A stretch of DNA of 64,000 bases from an uncultured Anaeroplasma sp. (GTDB lineage Bacteria > Bacillota_I > Bacilli_A > Acholeplasmatales > Anaeroplasmataceae), in the NCBI GenBank assembly GCA_945919465.1, contig CAMEJG010000003.1, positions 1-64,000 on the forward strand. Reading direction: 5' to 3'. The notes below the pieces were generated by a model. That model ran no database searches. It was given only the letters and a program-made list of their open reading frames with translations, and was not told where the DNA came from. Both the position numbers and the translations under genes were made by a program. Each line of letters starts with the position of its first letter. Position 1 is the first letter of the stretch. Below are positions 1-8,294 of the stretch, in pieces.

Positions 1-188
1 AGTCTTGACTTTATTCCAACCAAAATTTTCAAATTTACTAATAAATAAAAAAGAGCCTTACTCGTGAATAAACGAGTGTGCGGCCCAGTCTCATCAACAT
101 AAAAAATAATACTTTGCTTTTCACTTATTAAAAGCTTTAATAAATCATTGATACCAATATTTTCTAATAATCTGTCATTAATATCCAT
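1..188 (-). CDS. Unidentified protein, N-terminal part only (runs off left edge)
   Basis: An open frame starts at ATG 188 and runs leftward without a stop to the window edge, giving the first 62 residues. It begins MDINDRLLENIGINDLLKLL and contains the stretch FYVDETGPHTRLF. A ribosome binding site (AGAGGTG) sits seven bases before the start, which supports a real gene. I do not recognise the family. The N-terminus shows no signal peptide or obvious membrane segment. The 150-odd bases upstream (189-340) are extremely A+T-rich, and I see no convincing promoter pair in them. The gene is separated from birA by a terminator, so it belongs to another transcript. Confidence 0.6.
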   Translation of the reverse strand, partial: MDINDRLLENIGINDLLKLLISEKQSIIFYVDETGPHTRLFTSKALFYLLVNLKILVGIKSR

Positions 189-340
189 ACGACACCTCTA
201 TGTTTTTATTTTTTAATTATTAAATTGTATAAATGCTATTATTTCTAGACTTATTTTATAGTAGTTATTATAAAAAACAATAGAAATACTTATTTTAGAT
301 ATAATTCTATAAAATGAAACTTTTTTGATAATAAATATAG

Positions 341-380
341 AAAAAAACTCCGAAATTTTTTAGTAAAAATTTTGGAGTTA
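341..380 (-). terminator. Terminator of the fatty acid operon
   Basis: Two 15-base arms (365-379 and 346-360) with a 4-base loop and one G-U pair are followed on the minus strand by a run of T (341-345). It lies eight bases after the birA stop and closes the operon that begins at 10995. Confidence 0.9.
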
Positions 381-387
381 ATTAATG

Positions 388-1089
388 TTATTTTATTATT
401 GCTTCCTTAAAGGTTATTTCATCACATTGTACTTCTTTTTTTATTCCATTATTGTCTAATAATAAATGTCCATCTTTTGTAATACCTAGGGCTTTATATT
501 CCTTATCATGATAAATTATTGTTCTATTAATAACCATACTATATTTAATGTATTCATTAATAATAGTATTATCATCTAAATGGATTAGCTTTTCGTATTC
601 TTCTAATATTGTTGAAATTATAATTTCTTTAGATAATTTTTTTATATCATTTATACCTATAGAATTAAATTCTTTTTTAGAAGTCATATTAATGCCAATA
701 CCAATTATTGATGCTTGAAATTTATCTTCATAAATATCTTCAATTAAGATACCTGAAAGTTTCTTTTCATTAAAATAAATATCATTTGGCCATTTTATTG
801 CAGGAACAAAGCCTAATCTAATAAAAGCAAGCTCCAGTGCTAGTGGAGCTATTATTTGATTAATATAATGCTTTTTAAAAACTATTGAAAAGCAAATATC
901 ATTATCACTTTTCCATACTCTATCAAATCTTCCTCTACCATTTGTTTGATTATCTGCAATTAAGATTGAATGGTCTTGAAATAAGATATGAGTAGCTTTT
1001 AAAAATGTATTAGTTGAATCTATTTCACTTACATGATAACATTTAAAATATTTAGAATAAGGATAATTATCTAAATATATACTAGTCAT
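388..1089 (-). CDS. birA: Biotin--[acetyl-CoA carboxylase] ligase
   Basis: This enzyme attaches biotin to the lysine of the biotin carboxyl carrier protein (AccB, same operon) through biotinyl-5'-AMP. At 233 residues it is the short, purely catalytic form: the N-terminal helix-turn-helix of the bifunctional BirA repressor is missing, so it should not bind DNA itself. Visible motifs are STNT (25-28), the biotin/ATP loop GRGR (51-54), KWPND (99-103), KLSGIL (110-115) and GIGIN (130-134). It is the last gene of the operon and overlaps the end of fabD by 8 bases. Its place with bioY and accB links biotin uptake, attachment and use in one transcript. Confidence 0.92.
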   Translation of the reverse strand: MTSIYLDNYPYSKYFKCYHVSEIDSTNTFLKATHILFQDHSILIADNQTNGRGRFDRVWKSDNDICFSIVFKKHYINQIIAPLALELAFIRLGFVPAIKWPNDIYFNEKKLSGILIEDIYEDKFQASIIGIGINMTSKKEFNSIGINDIKKLSKEIIISTILEEYEKLIHLDDNTIINEYIKYSMVINRTIIYHDKEYKALGITKDGHLLLDNNGIKKEVQCDEITFKEAIIK

Positions 1090-1990
1090 TTTTTAGATCC
1101 TTAATTAAGGCTTTATAGCCTTCTATATCAGATACATTATAGACCTTAATATTTCTATCAATTCTCTTAATAAAACCACTTAAGGCTTTTCCTGGTCCAA
1201 TCTCAACGAAGGTATCAACACCCATAGAAAGCATATAACGAATAGAATCCTCAAAATAAACACTATTACAAATTTGACGTTCTAATATTTCATTAAGATT
1301 ACCAGCTTCCTCATGACCTGATACATTATAGACAATCTTAACATTAGGAATATTTGGAATATAATTATCAAGCTTTTCTCTAAGCTTAAGTGATGCTGGT
1401 TTTAATAAAGAACTATGAAAAGCACCAGATACATTTAGTTCAATGATTCTTTTACAGCCAGCTTCATTTAGCTTTTTTATTGCATTATCTACTCCTAAAT
1501 TATCTCCAGTAATAGCTATTTGACCAGGACAATTATAATTAGCAATTTCACAAATACCATCAATATTCTTAATGCATTCTAAAATTGAATCTCTATCCAT
1601 TCCAATTACAGCTGCCATTTTAGTAGTACCAAGAGGTAGTGCATTTTGCATTAATTCACCACGAAAGGTAATAATTGAAATAGCATCCTCAATACTCCAA
1701 GTGTTTGCATATGCTAGTGCTGTATATTCTCCAAGTGAAAGACCACAAGCATATTCTGGAGTAATTCCTTCATTTTTAATTGCTGAGGATATAGCATAGC
1801 CTGTTAATAGCATTGCTTTTTGAGCATATGCTGTTTCATTAATTTTATTATCCTCATCATAAAAGCATAAATCTCTTATTTCTGGGAATTTATCATATAT
1901 TTCTTTTACTAATGGAAGCTCATTATAAAAATCTTGTCCCATTCCTTTAGCTTGACTACCTTGTCCAGCAAAGCAAAATCCAATTTTCAT
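1082..1990 (-). CDS. fabD: Malonyl-CoA:ACP transacylase
   Basis: FabD moves the malonyl group from malonyl-CoA onto the phosphopantetheine of acyl carrier protein, which supplies the extender for fatty acid synthesis. The 302-residue length is typical. The N-terminal GQGSQ motif (9-13), the nucleophile Ser85 in GLSLGE and the catalytic His192 in AFHSS are all present. It lies between accA, whose stop is 9 bases upstream of this gene's start, and birA, so the four carboxylase genes and the transacylase are made together. Confidence 0.95.
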   Translation of the reverse strand: MKIGFCFAGQGSQAKGMGQDFYNELPLVKEIYDKFPEIRDLCFYDEDNKINETAYAQKAMLLTGYAISSAIKNEGITPEYACGLSLGEYTALAYANTWSIEDAISIITFRGELMQNALPLGTTKMAAVIGMDRDSILECIKNIDGICEIANYNCPGQIAITGDNLGVDNAIKKLNEAGCKRIIELNVSGAFHSSLLKPASLKLREKLDNYIPNIPNVKIVYNVSGHEEAGNLNEILERQICNSVYFEDSIRYMLSMGVDTFVEIGPGKALSGFIKRIDRNIKVYNVSDIEGYKALIKDLKND

Positions 1991-1999
1991 ATAATTCTC

Positions 2000-2914
2000 C
2001 TATTTTATATTTCTGTATTTATTATATCTATTATCTAATAGTTCATTTAATGGAAGCTTTTGTAATTCAGTTATCTTATTATATAATCTATCCTTTAAAT
2101 CTGTAATAAAGGCATCAGATAAATGACGAATACCTCCAAGTGGTTCTTCAATGATTTCATCAACAATATTTACATCAACTAAGTCTTTACTTGTCATTTT
2201 CATCATTTCAGCTGCATCACTTACCTTAACAGTATCCTTAAATAGAATTGATGCAAAACCTTCAGGTGATAAAACTGAATATACTGCATTTTCAAACATA
2301 AATATATAATCTGAAACTGTAAGTGCTAAAGCACCACCACTTCCACCTTCTGATAATACTATCGCGATAACAGGGGTTTTTAATTTTGAAAATTCTAATA
2401 AATTCATAGCTATAGCACGAGCTTGACCACGCTCCTCTGCTCCCTTACCGGGATAAGCACCAGATGTATCTACTATAGTAATTATTGGTCTTTTAAATTT
2501 TTCTGCCTCATGAGCTAGTCTTAAGGTTTTTCTAAAACCCTCAGGTGAGGTCATTCCAAAGTTTCTTTTAATATTTTCTTGAGTATTACTACCCTTTGCT
2601 TGAGCTATAACTGTAACAGGCATATCCTTTAAAAAGCCTATACCTGCATAAATAGATTGATCTTCTGCATATAATTGATCGCCATGTAGCTCATAAAAAT
2701 CACTAATTAGAGCATCTACTAAAGCCTTACCCTTAACTCTTTTTTCACTTCTTGCAATACAAACTCTATCCCAAGCAGTTAAATTAGAATAGGTTTCCAT
2801 TTTTAAAGCTTCTAATTCCTTTTTTATAATTGGAAATTCCTCTGAATCAGTATCTAATGATACTAGTTTTTCCTTTAGGGCTTGTATTTTCTTTTCATTT
2901 TCATCTAATATCAT
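2000..2914 (-). CDS. accA: Acetyl-CoA carboxylase carboxyltransferase, alpha subunit
   Basis: With AccD it forms the carboxyltransferase that moves CO2 from carboxybiotin to acetyl-CoA. The 304-residue protein has the usual N-terminal helical region (roughly 1-45) followed by the crotonase-like domain. Family landmarks are FGMTSPEGFRK (119-129), DTSGAYPG (149-156) and the oxyanion stretch SEGGSGGA (188-195). It starts one base after the accD stop. Confidence 0.95.
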   Translation of the reverse strand: MILDENEKKIQALKEKLVSLDTDSEEFPIIKKELEALKMETYSNLTAWDRVCIARSEKRVKGKALVDALISDFYELHGDQLYAEDQSIYAGIGFLKDMPVTVIAQAKGSNTQENIKRNFGMTSPEGFRKTLRLAHEAEKFKRPIITIVDTSGAYPGKGAEERGQARAIAMNLLEFSKLKTPVIAIVLSEGGSGGALALTVSDYIFMFENAVYSVLSPEGFASILFKDTVKVSDAAEMMKMTSKDLVDVNIVDEIIEEPLGGIRHLSDAFITDLKDRLYNKITELQKLPLNELLDNRYNKYRNIK

Positions 2915-2915
2915 T

Positions 2916-3794
2916 TTATTTATAATTATGAAGTCTCAATAATAATGATAAAGTAGACTTCATATCCTTCCTTTCAACAATATTATCCATAAAGCCCTTA
3001 TCTAATAAAAACTCAGAGGTTTGGAATTCCTTAGGTAATACCTCTCTAATTGTTTTTTCAATAACTCTTTTTCCAGCAAAACCAATTAAGGTTTTAGGCT
3101 CAGCAAGAGTAATATCTGCTAAAGATGCAAATGATGCAGAAACACCACCAGTTGTTGGGTCTGTCAATACTGAAATATAAAGCTCTGATTCTTTAAGCTG
3201 ACCAATTGCCTGGCTAGTTTTTGCCATTTGGAATAAAGAAATTATTCCTTCTTGCATTCTAGCTCCACCAGAACAAGTGAATATAATTACAGGCAAATGC
3301 TCGCTAATAGCCTTTTCGCATAATAGGGTTATTTTTTCTCCACAAACACTACCCATACTTCCCATCATAAAATGACTATCCATAACACCAACTAAGGCAT
3401 TAATTCCATTTATTTTTCCTTTAGCACATAATACAGATTCATCAATTTCAGAATCCTTTTTAGCAGTTTCAAGCTTTTCCTTATATCCAGGGAAGTCTAA
3501 ATGCTTCTCCTCTAAATTTTCAAATAAAAGCTCATAGCCCTCATCTAAAACTAAATTCATTCTTTCTTTTGCATATAATCTATCATTATATCCACAAAAA
3601 GGACAAACCTTTAATGAGGAAATAAATTCCTCTTTAAAAATTCCTCTTCCACAATTACGACATTTAATCATTAAACCATCTGGAATTGTATTTATATTTA
3701 CCGCTGGTTCTTTTTTATTTCTAAGATTTAATTCCTCTAAAAGAGTATTAAACTCATCGATTTCTTCTTTACGCTTATTGAATACGTTTTGCAT
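2916..3794 (-). CDS. accD: Acetyl-CoA carboxylase carboxyltransferase, beta subunit
   Basis: AccD is the zinc-finger partner of AccA. The start is placed at ATG 3794 (MQNVF...). A TTG 9 bases further upstream would lie almost on the AAAGGAG site, while the ATG has about 10 bases of spacing. A four-cysteine zinc ribbon is visible at Cys45/Cys48 and Cys64/Cys67, followed by the crotonase-like domain with the SGGARMQEG stretch. The gene overlaps the 3' end of accC by 20 bases, which suggests coupled translation. Confidence 0.94.
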   Translation of the reverse strand: MQNVFNKRKEEIDEFNTLLEELNLRNKKEPAVNINTIPDGLMIKCRNCGRGIFKEEFISSLKVCPFCGYNDRLYAKERMNLVLDEGYELLFENLEEKHLDFPGYKEKLETAKKDSEIDESVLCAKGKINGINALVGVMDSHFMMGSMGSVCGEKITLLCEKAISEHLPVIIFTCSGGARMQEGIISLFQMAKTSQAIGQLKESELYISVLTDPTTGGVSASFASLADITLAEPKTLIGFAGKRVIEKTIREVLPKEFQTSEFLLDKGFMDNIVERKDMKSTLSLLLRLHNYK

Positions 3795-5142
3795 TATCAC
3801 CAAGCTCCTTTAAAAATTTATCTATAAAGCCTGTATCATAATATCCTAAAATAAAGATAGGATGATGTAATAAGCCATAATGGAAATCTATTGTAGTCTT
3901 AACACCCTCAATAATCATTTCCTCTAAAGCCGCTCTCATTTTTCTTATACATTCCAATCTATTTGGAGCAAAAGCAATTAGCTTTAAGATCATAGAATCA
4001 TAATATGGTGGTATTTCATATCCAGAAAATACAGCACTATCAATACGAATTCCCTTACCACCAGGTAAATGTAGGAATGATATTTTACCTGGATTTGGTC
4101 TAAAATCATTTCTAATATCTTCAGCATTAATTCTACATTCCATTGCATATCCTAGTAAAGGTACATTTTCTTGCTTATATGATAAAGGTAGACCATAAGA
4201 TATTTTTATCATTTCTTTAACTAAATCGATATTTGTTATCGCTTCAGTAACAGAATGCTCAACCTGAATTCTTGTGTTCATTTCAATAAAATAATAATTT
4301 TCATCCTTATCTACCAAAAATTCAATTGTACCTACATTATCATAATTAACATATTTACAAGCCTTTATAGCATCCTCATAAAGTTTATTCTTTAGATTTC
4401 TTGAAATACTTTGACAAGGAGCTTCCTCAAGCATTTTTTGTTTACGACGCTGCATAGAGCAATTTCTTTCATATAAATGAATAGCATTACCATGAGTATC
4501 ACATAATACTTGGACCTCAATATGTTTTGGATTTAAAATATATTTTTCAATATATAATTCATCATTTGCAAAGAATTTTAATGCTTCTTCTTTTGCTTCA
4601 TTATATAAATTTTGAAAATCCTCATCATCCTCAACAAGACGAATTCCCTTACCTCCACCACCAGCAGAGGCCTTAATTAATACAGGATATCCTATTTCTC
4701 TTGCAATTTTTTGACCTTCTTCAATTCCTACTGCCTTATAAGAACCTGGTACAATAGATACACCAGCTTCCTTCATCATTTGAATTGCTTGACTTTTATT
4801 TCCCATTTTTTCCATCACAGATGGATTAGGACCAATCCATTTCATACCACACTTTATAACCATTGAGGCAAAAATAGGACTCTCTGATAAAAAGCCAAAG
4901 CCAGGATGTATCGCATCACAGCCTGTCAAACAAGCTGCTGATAAAATTCTTTCCATATTCAAATATGAATCTAAAGGGGATGCTCCTCCAATACAAACTG
5001 CTTCTGTTGCAAGCTCTCTATGTAGGGCATTCTCATCAGCCTTAGAATATACCGCAACTGTTTCAATACCCATTTCCTTACAGGCTCTAATGATTCTTAC
5101 TGCAATTTCCCCACGATTTGCAATTAAAATCTTTTTAAACAT
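3775..5142 (-). CDS. accC: Biotin carboxylase subunit of acetyl-CoA carboxylase
   Basis: An ATP-grasp enzyme that carboxylates the biotin on AccB using bicarbonate and ATP. The 455 residues match the family length. The N-terminal IANRGEIAVR, the glycine-rich ATP loop SAGGGGKG near residue 160, and QVEHSVTE near residue 290 are present. It overlaps accB by 8 bases and accD by 20 bases. The gene order accB-accC-accD-accA is common in Firmicutes. Confidence 0.96.
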   Translation of the reverse strand: MFKKILIANRGEIAVRIIRACKEMGIETVAVYSKADENALHRELATEAVCIGGASPLDSYLNMERILSAACLTGCDAIHPGFGFLSESPIFASMVIKCGMKWIGPNPSVMEKMGNKSQAIQMMKEAGVSIVPGSYKAVGIEEGQKIAREIGYPVLIKASAGGGGKGIRLVEDDEDFQNLYNEAKEEALKFFANDELYIEKYILNPKHIEVQVLCDTHGNAIHLYERNCSMQRRKQKMLEEAPCQSISRNLKNKLYEDAIKACKYVNYDNVGTIEFLVDKDENYYFIEMNTRIQVEHSVTEAITNIDLVKEMIKISYGLPLSYKQENVPLLGYAMECRINAEDIRNDFRPNPGKISFLHLPGGKGIRIDSAVFSGYEIPPYYDSMILKLIAFAPNRLECIRKMRAALEEMIIEGVKTTIDFHYGLLHHPIFILGYYDTGFIDKFLKELGDNAKRIQ

Positions 5143-5563
5143 TTTGAGCCTCTATTGCGAAAATATTAGCTCCAAATTCAACCATTTGACCTTCTTTAAC
5201 TAATATCTTCTTAACAATACCATCATAAGGAGCGTTAATTTCATTCATAACCTTCATAGCCTCAATAATACATAATTTTTGACCCTTTTTAACAAGGTCT
5301 CCTTCCTTAACAAAAGGTTCTCCTCCTTGATAAGGAGCTTCATGGAAGGTACCTACTAGTGGGGATGTAATATAAGAATCTGAATCAGTTGATTCTTGAT
5401 TATTACTTATTATAGTATTTGCATTATTTTCAAGAGGTAATATTACTTGAGGAGCATTATTTTTTTCAAGTTTAATCTTTATATTATCAATTTCCAAATC
5501 TATTGTATTAACATTAGATTTTTCAAACATTTGTATAATCTTTTCAACATCACTTAAATTCAT
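5135..5563 (-). CDS. accB: Biotin carboxyl carrier protein of acetyl-CoA carboxylase
   Basis: It carries biotin between AccC and the AccA/AccD transferase. The 142-residue protein has the expected layout: a short N-terminal region, a low-complexity Asn/Ser-rich linker (about 45-62) and a C-terminal biotinyl domain. Lys104 in EAMKVMNEI is the biotinylated residue. The partner ligase BirA is encoded downstream in the same operon. Confidence 0.96.
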   Translation of the reverse strand: MNLSDVEKIIQMFEKSNVNTIDLEIDNIKIKLEKNNAPQVILPLENNANTIISNNQESTDSDSYITSPLVGTFHEAPYQGGEPFVKEGDLVKKGQKLCIIEAMKVMNEINAPYDGIVKKILVKEGQMVEFGANIFAIEAQNV

Positions 5564-5564
5564 A

Positions 5565-5801
5565 TTACTTTTTCTCCTTTAGTTTAGCTTCTACTAAATC
5601 TACTACATCCTGAACTGTCTTTAAATCTTGAATATCTTCCCATGTCATTTGAATTTCAAATGATGTTTCAAGCTCAAGAATAAGCTCAACAGCATATAAG
5701 CTATCAATACCTAAATCATCCTTTAGCTTAGCGCTTGGCTTGATATTTTGATCATCAACATTAGCACATTCAATTAAAAGTCTTTTTATTTCTTCAAACA
5801 T
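5565..5801 (-). CDS. acpP: Acyl carrier protein (copy 1)
   Basis: A 78-residue carrier protein starting at ATG 5801, chosen because GAGGG lies just upstream and the family starts here; a longer frame exists but has no ribosome site. Phosphopantetheine attaches to Ser34 in the DLGIDSLYAVE motif, the standard fatty acid synthase form. It sits directly before accB. A second, less typical carrier protein is the first gene of the operon (10753-10995), so this operon has two carriers with possibly different partners. Confidence 0.93.
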   Translation of the reverse strand: MFEEIKRLLIECANVDDQNIKPSAKLKDDLGIDSLYAVELILELETSFEIQMTWEDIQDLKTVQDVVDLVEAKLKEKK

Positions 5802-5817
5802 GGTAAAACCCTCATTT

Positions 5818-6381
5818 CTAATAAATTGGTTCAGCTTTAAGGAATATAAGATTACTAACACGTGAATATATAACTACCGCAATTACTACACTTATAGTAT
5901 CCTTTAAAAGGAATGGAAATAATCCTGCCTCTAATATAGAAATAACATTCTTATCCATACCTAAATAATAATTCATAATAATATACATATATATTAATCC
6001 TACAAAATCAATTATTAGTAAGCCTAATAACCCTTGAATCAAACCTAGAATATAGGATAATATTTTATTATTTGATTTTAGGCTTAATCCTGTTACAAAA
6101 ACAGATAATAAAAAGCCTAATATAAATCCGAAGCTTGGCTTAACTATATAATCAAATCCTCCTCCAGAAGAGAATACTGGAATTCCTAATAGTCCCATTA
6201 AAATATAGGCTAAAAATACAATCAAACCCTTTTTAAGCTTAAGTACATACCCAACCATAATAACTGCAAAGGTTTGTAAAGTAATAGGAATAGGACCAAT
6301 ATTTACACTTATTTTTGAACAAACAATCAATAAGGCAAGCATAATTGCCATTTGACATAGTTCATTAATTTTTATTTTCAT
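5818..6381 (-). CDS. bioY: Biotin transporter BioY
   Basis: BioY is the substrate-binding membrane component (S unit) for biotin uptake, alone or with an ECF ATPase module. The 187-residue protein is almost entirely hydrophobic with about six membrane helices. It shows family landmarks: GPIPITLQTFAV near 28-39, then a glycine-rich loop (SGGGFDYIVKPSFGF). No biotin synthesis gene is visible in the window, so uptake plus BirA may be how the carboxylase is supplied. The start overlaps the end of the upstream flavoprotein gene by 17 bases. Confidence 0.9.
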   Translation of the reverse strand: MKIKINELCQMAIMLALLIVCSKISVNIGPIPITLQTFAVIMVGYVLKLKKGLIVFLAYILMGLLGIPVFSSGGGFDYIVKPSFGFILGFLLSVFVTGLSLKSNNKILSYILGLIQGLLGLLIIDFVGLIYMYIIMNYYLGMDKNVISILEAGLFPFLLKDTISVVIAVVIYSRVSNLIFLKAEPIY

Positions 6382-7105
6382 TTTTTTCTTCTTCCCAATG
6401 CATTGCTAAGAATGTTTTATAAGCTCCTACAGAAAAAGGTGGTTTTTTTAATAAAGACTTAGTTTCTTCTGATAAAAAACCATTATTAGCAAATTCTAAG
6501 CCTGCTTCTTTATATTTATTTAAAAACTTATTTAATTTATTTTCATTATGTAAATCAATTAATGTTTTAATTTGAGGTACATAAATACTGGTATAATTGT
6601 TTTTTCCACAAATACAATCATATTGAGTAGTTAATGAATCATATACAAAATAAGCCTCAGTATAGGCACATGAAGAAATAATAACAAGCTTTTGTCCTTC
6701 CTTAGGTGTTCTAATACCATGAAAAGGACTACCATCACTTGGTACTTCTTGACCACAATAGGTTGACATCATTGGCATCATTCTATCGGTAAATACCTTC
6801 ATAATTCCTGGCATTCCAAAAAAATATAAAGGAAATGATTCAATAACAATATCTGATTCTTCTATTTCTTTTTTTATATTATCAATATCATCATTATGAA
6901 TAACGCATTTACCCTCTGTTTTAGCCCAGCATGATAGACAACCAAGACATGGTGTTATTTTTAAATCAGCAATATTATAATACTTTACCTCATAACCACC
7001 ATCTTCAAGTCCTCTAACAAAAGCATTTGTAACATGTAAAGTAGAACTATTATTTCTTCTTGGACTGCCATTTAATACTATGGCTCTTTTAGAGCTTGAT
7101 GTCAT
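6365..7105 (-). CDS. Iron-sulfur flavoprotein / NAD(P)H-dependent FMN reductase family
   Basis: A flavodoxin-fold protein of 246 residues beginning with the FMN phosphate loop LNGSPRRNNSS (11-21). It is followed by a compact cysteine cluster Cys53, Cys56, Cys59 and Cys67 (CX2CX2CX7C), the pattern that binds a 4Fe-4S cluster in iron-sulfur flavoproteins. Later it has SFPLYFFGMPGIMKVFTDR, typical of NADPH-dependent FMN reductases. Its TAATG junction with fabZ indicates coupled translation. Such a gene inside a fatty acid operon is unusual, and the operon lacks a recognisable enoyl-ACP reductase. Whether this protein serves that step or feeds electrons to it cannot be decided from sequence. Confidence 0.75.
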   Translation of the reverse strand: MTSSSKRAIVLNGSPRRNNSSTLHVTNAFVRGLEDGGYEVKYYNIADLKITPCLGCLSCWAKTEGKCVIHNDDIDNIKKEIEESDIVIESFPLYFFGMPGIMKVFTDRMMPMMSTYCGQEVPSDGSPFHGIRTPKEGQKLVIISSCAYTEAYFVYDSLTTQYDCICGKNNYTSIYVPQIKTLIDLHNENKLNKFLNKYKEAGLEFANNGFLSEETKSLLKKPPFSVGAYKTFLAMHWEEEKNENKN

Positions 7106-7557
7106 TATTCTTCACTTCCATATATTTGAGATTTAAGAATCTGAGTGAATGTCATTTTACCCTTTGCATAAAGAGTACCCTCAACTAAAACACGCGCCTC
7201 AAACTCAGTTAAAGGTCCAATTACCTTTGATTTAGTAACAGTAATATCTAATTGATATCCTGGAATAACAGGCTTAATAAATTTAAATCCATCAACCTTT
7301 AATAATACATATACTTTATCAGTCGTAGTACCATCATCCTCCATTACAAGGCTAGATAATTGAGCACAAGCCTCAATTATTAATACACCTGGCATAATAG
7401 GCGAATCAGGAAAATGTCCCATGAAATATGGTTCATTAATTGAAACACATTTTATACCTCTAGCACTTTCATTTGGAGTTAATTCAATTACACGCTCAAT
7501 CATTTGAAATGGTGGGCGTTGTTTTAATCTTTTATTTATATCATTAATATTCATCAT
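7105..7557 (-). CDS. fabZ: 3-hydroxyacyl-ACP dehydratase
   Basis: Hot-dog fold dehydratase that turns 3-hydroxyacyl-ACP into trans-2-enoyl-ACP. The 150-residue protein carries the catalytic pair His48 (in GHFPDSPIMPG) and Glu62 (in IIEACAQ). Two ATGs lie in tandem at the start (7557 and 7554); a GGAGG site favours the first. The start overlaps the TGA of fabG. Confidence 0.95.
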   Translation of the reverse strand: MMNINDINKRLKQRPPFQMIERVIELTPNESARGIKCVSINEPYFMGHFPDSPIMPGVLIIEACAQLSSLVMEDDGTTTDKVYVLLKVDGFKFIKPVIPGYQLDITVTKSKVIGPLTEFEARVLVEGTLYAKGKMTFTQILKSQIYGSEE

Positions 7558-8285
7558 AATGATAATCCTCCATCAATAGTAATTACTTGACCAGTAATAT
7601 AAGCCATTTCATCACTACATAATGAAGAAACTAAGGCTGCAACCTCACTTGATTTTCCTAGACGATGAAGTGGAATATTCTTTAAATATTCTTCCTTCTT
7701 TTCTTCTGGAATATGGTCAAGCATTTCAGTTTCTATAAATCCTGGAGCTACTGCATTAACTCTAATACCATATGGAGCAAGCTCCTTAGCTAGAGTATGA
7801 GTCATAGAATTAACTGCACCCTTTGTAGCACTATATACTCCTTGGCCTGGAAGTGCAAATTGACCACTAACAGATGACATATTTATAATAACACCTGATT
7901 TTTTCTTAAACATCTTAAGAGCACATTGTTGAGCACAATAAAAATAGCCCTTAACATTTAAATCAAAACAAGCATCAAGATTATCCTTATTAAGCATTAA
8001 TAATAATTCATCTCTAACAATTCCTGCATTATTAACTAATACATCAATTGTACCATAGGCTTTATAAACTTCTTTAACCATTCTTTTAACATCATCTAAA
8101 TTAGAAACATCAGCCTTACATACCATTCCATCGCCACCTAAAGCTTTTATTTCTTCAAGAGTATCTAAAGCCTTTTGGTCTGAATGACTATAATTAATTA
8201 CTACTGTATAGCCATCAGAAGCTAATCTAATAGCACATGCACGTCCAATTCCACGTGAAGCACCTGTAACAATCGCAACCTTCAT
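7554..8285 (-). CDS. fabG: 3-oxoacyl-ACP reductase
   Basis: NADPH-dependent reductase of the elongation cycle. The 243-residue short-chain dehydrogenase has the cofactor loop TGASRGIG (7-14), NNAG (85-88) and the catalytic Ser138, Tyr151 and Lys155. It ends in GGLSL after the usual ITGQVITIDGG. It ends with TGA overlapping the fabZ start, one of several pieces of evidence that TGA is a stop in this genome. Confidence 0.95.
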   Translation of the reverse strand: MKVAIVTGASRGIGRACAIRLASDGYTVVINYSHSDQKALDTLEEIKALGGDGMVCKADVSNLDDVKRMVKEVYKAYGTIDVLVNNAGIVRDELLLMLNKDNLDACFDLNVKGYFYCAQQCALKMFKKKSGVIINMSSVSGQFALPGQGVYSATKGAVNSMTHTLAKELAPYGIRVNAVAPGFIETEMLDHIPEEKKEEYLKNIPLHRLGKSSEVAALVSSLCSDEMAYITGQVITIDGGLSL

Positions 8286-8294
8286 AATATTCTC

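Noticed and set aside
5818-6381. Biotin riboswitch or separate control of bioY
   Set aside because: bioY starts inside the preceding gene, leaving no leader; it is simply part of the operon.
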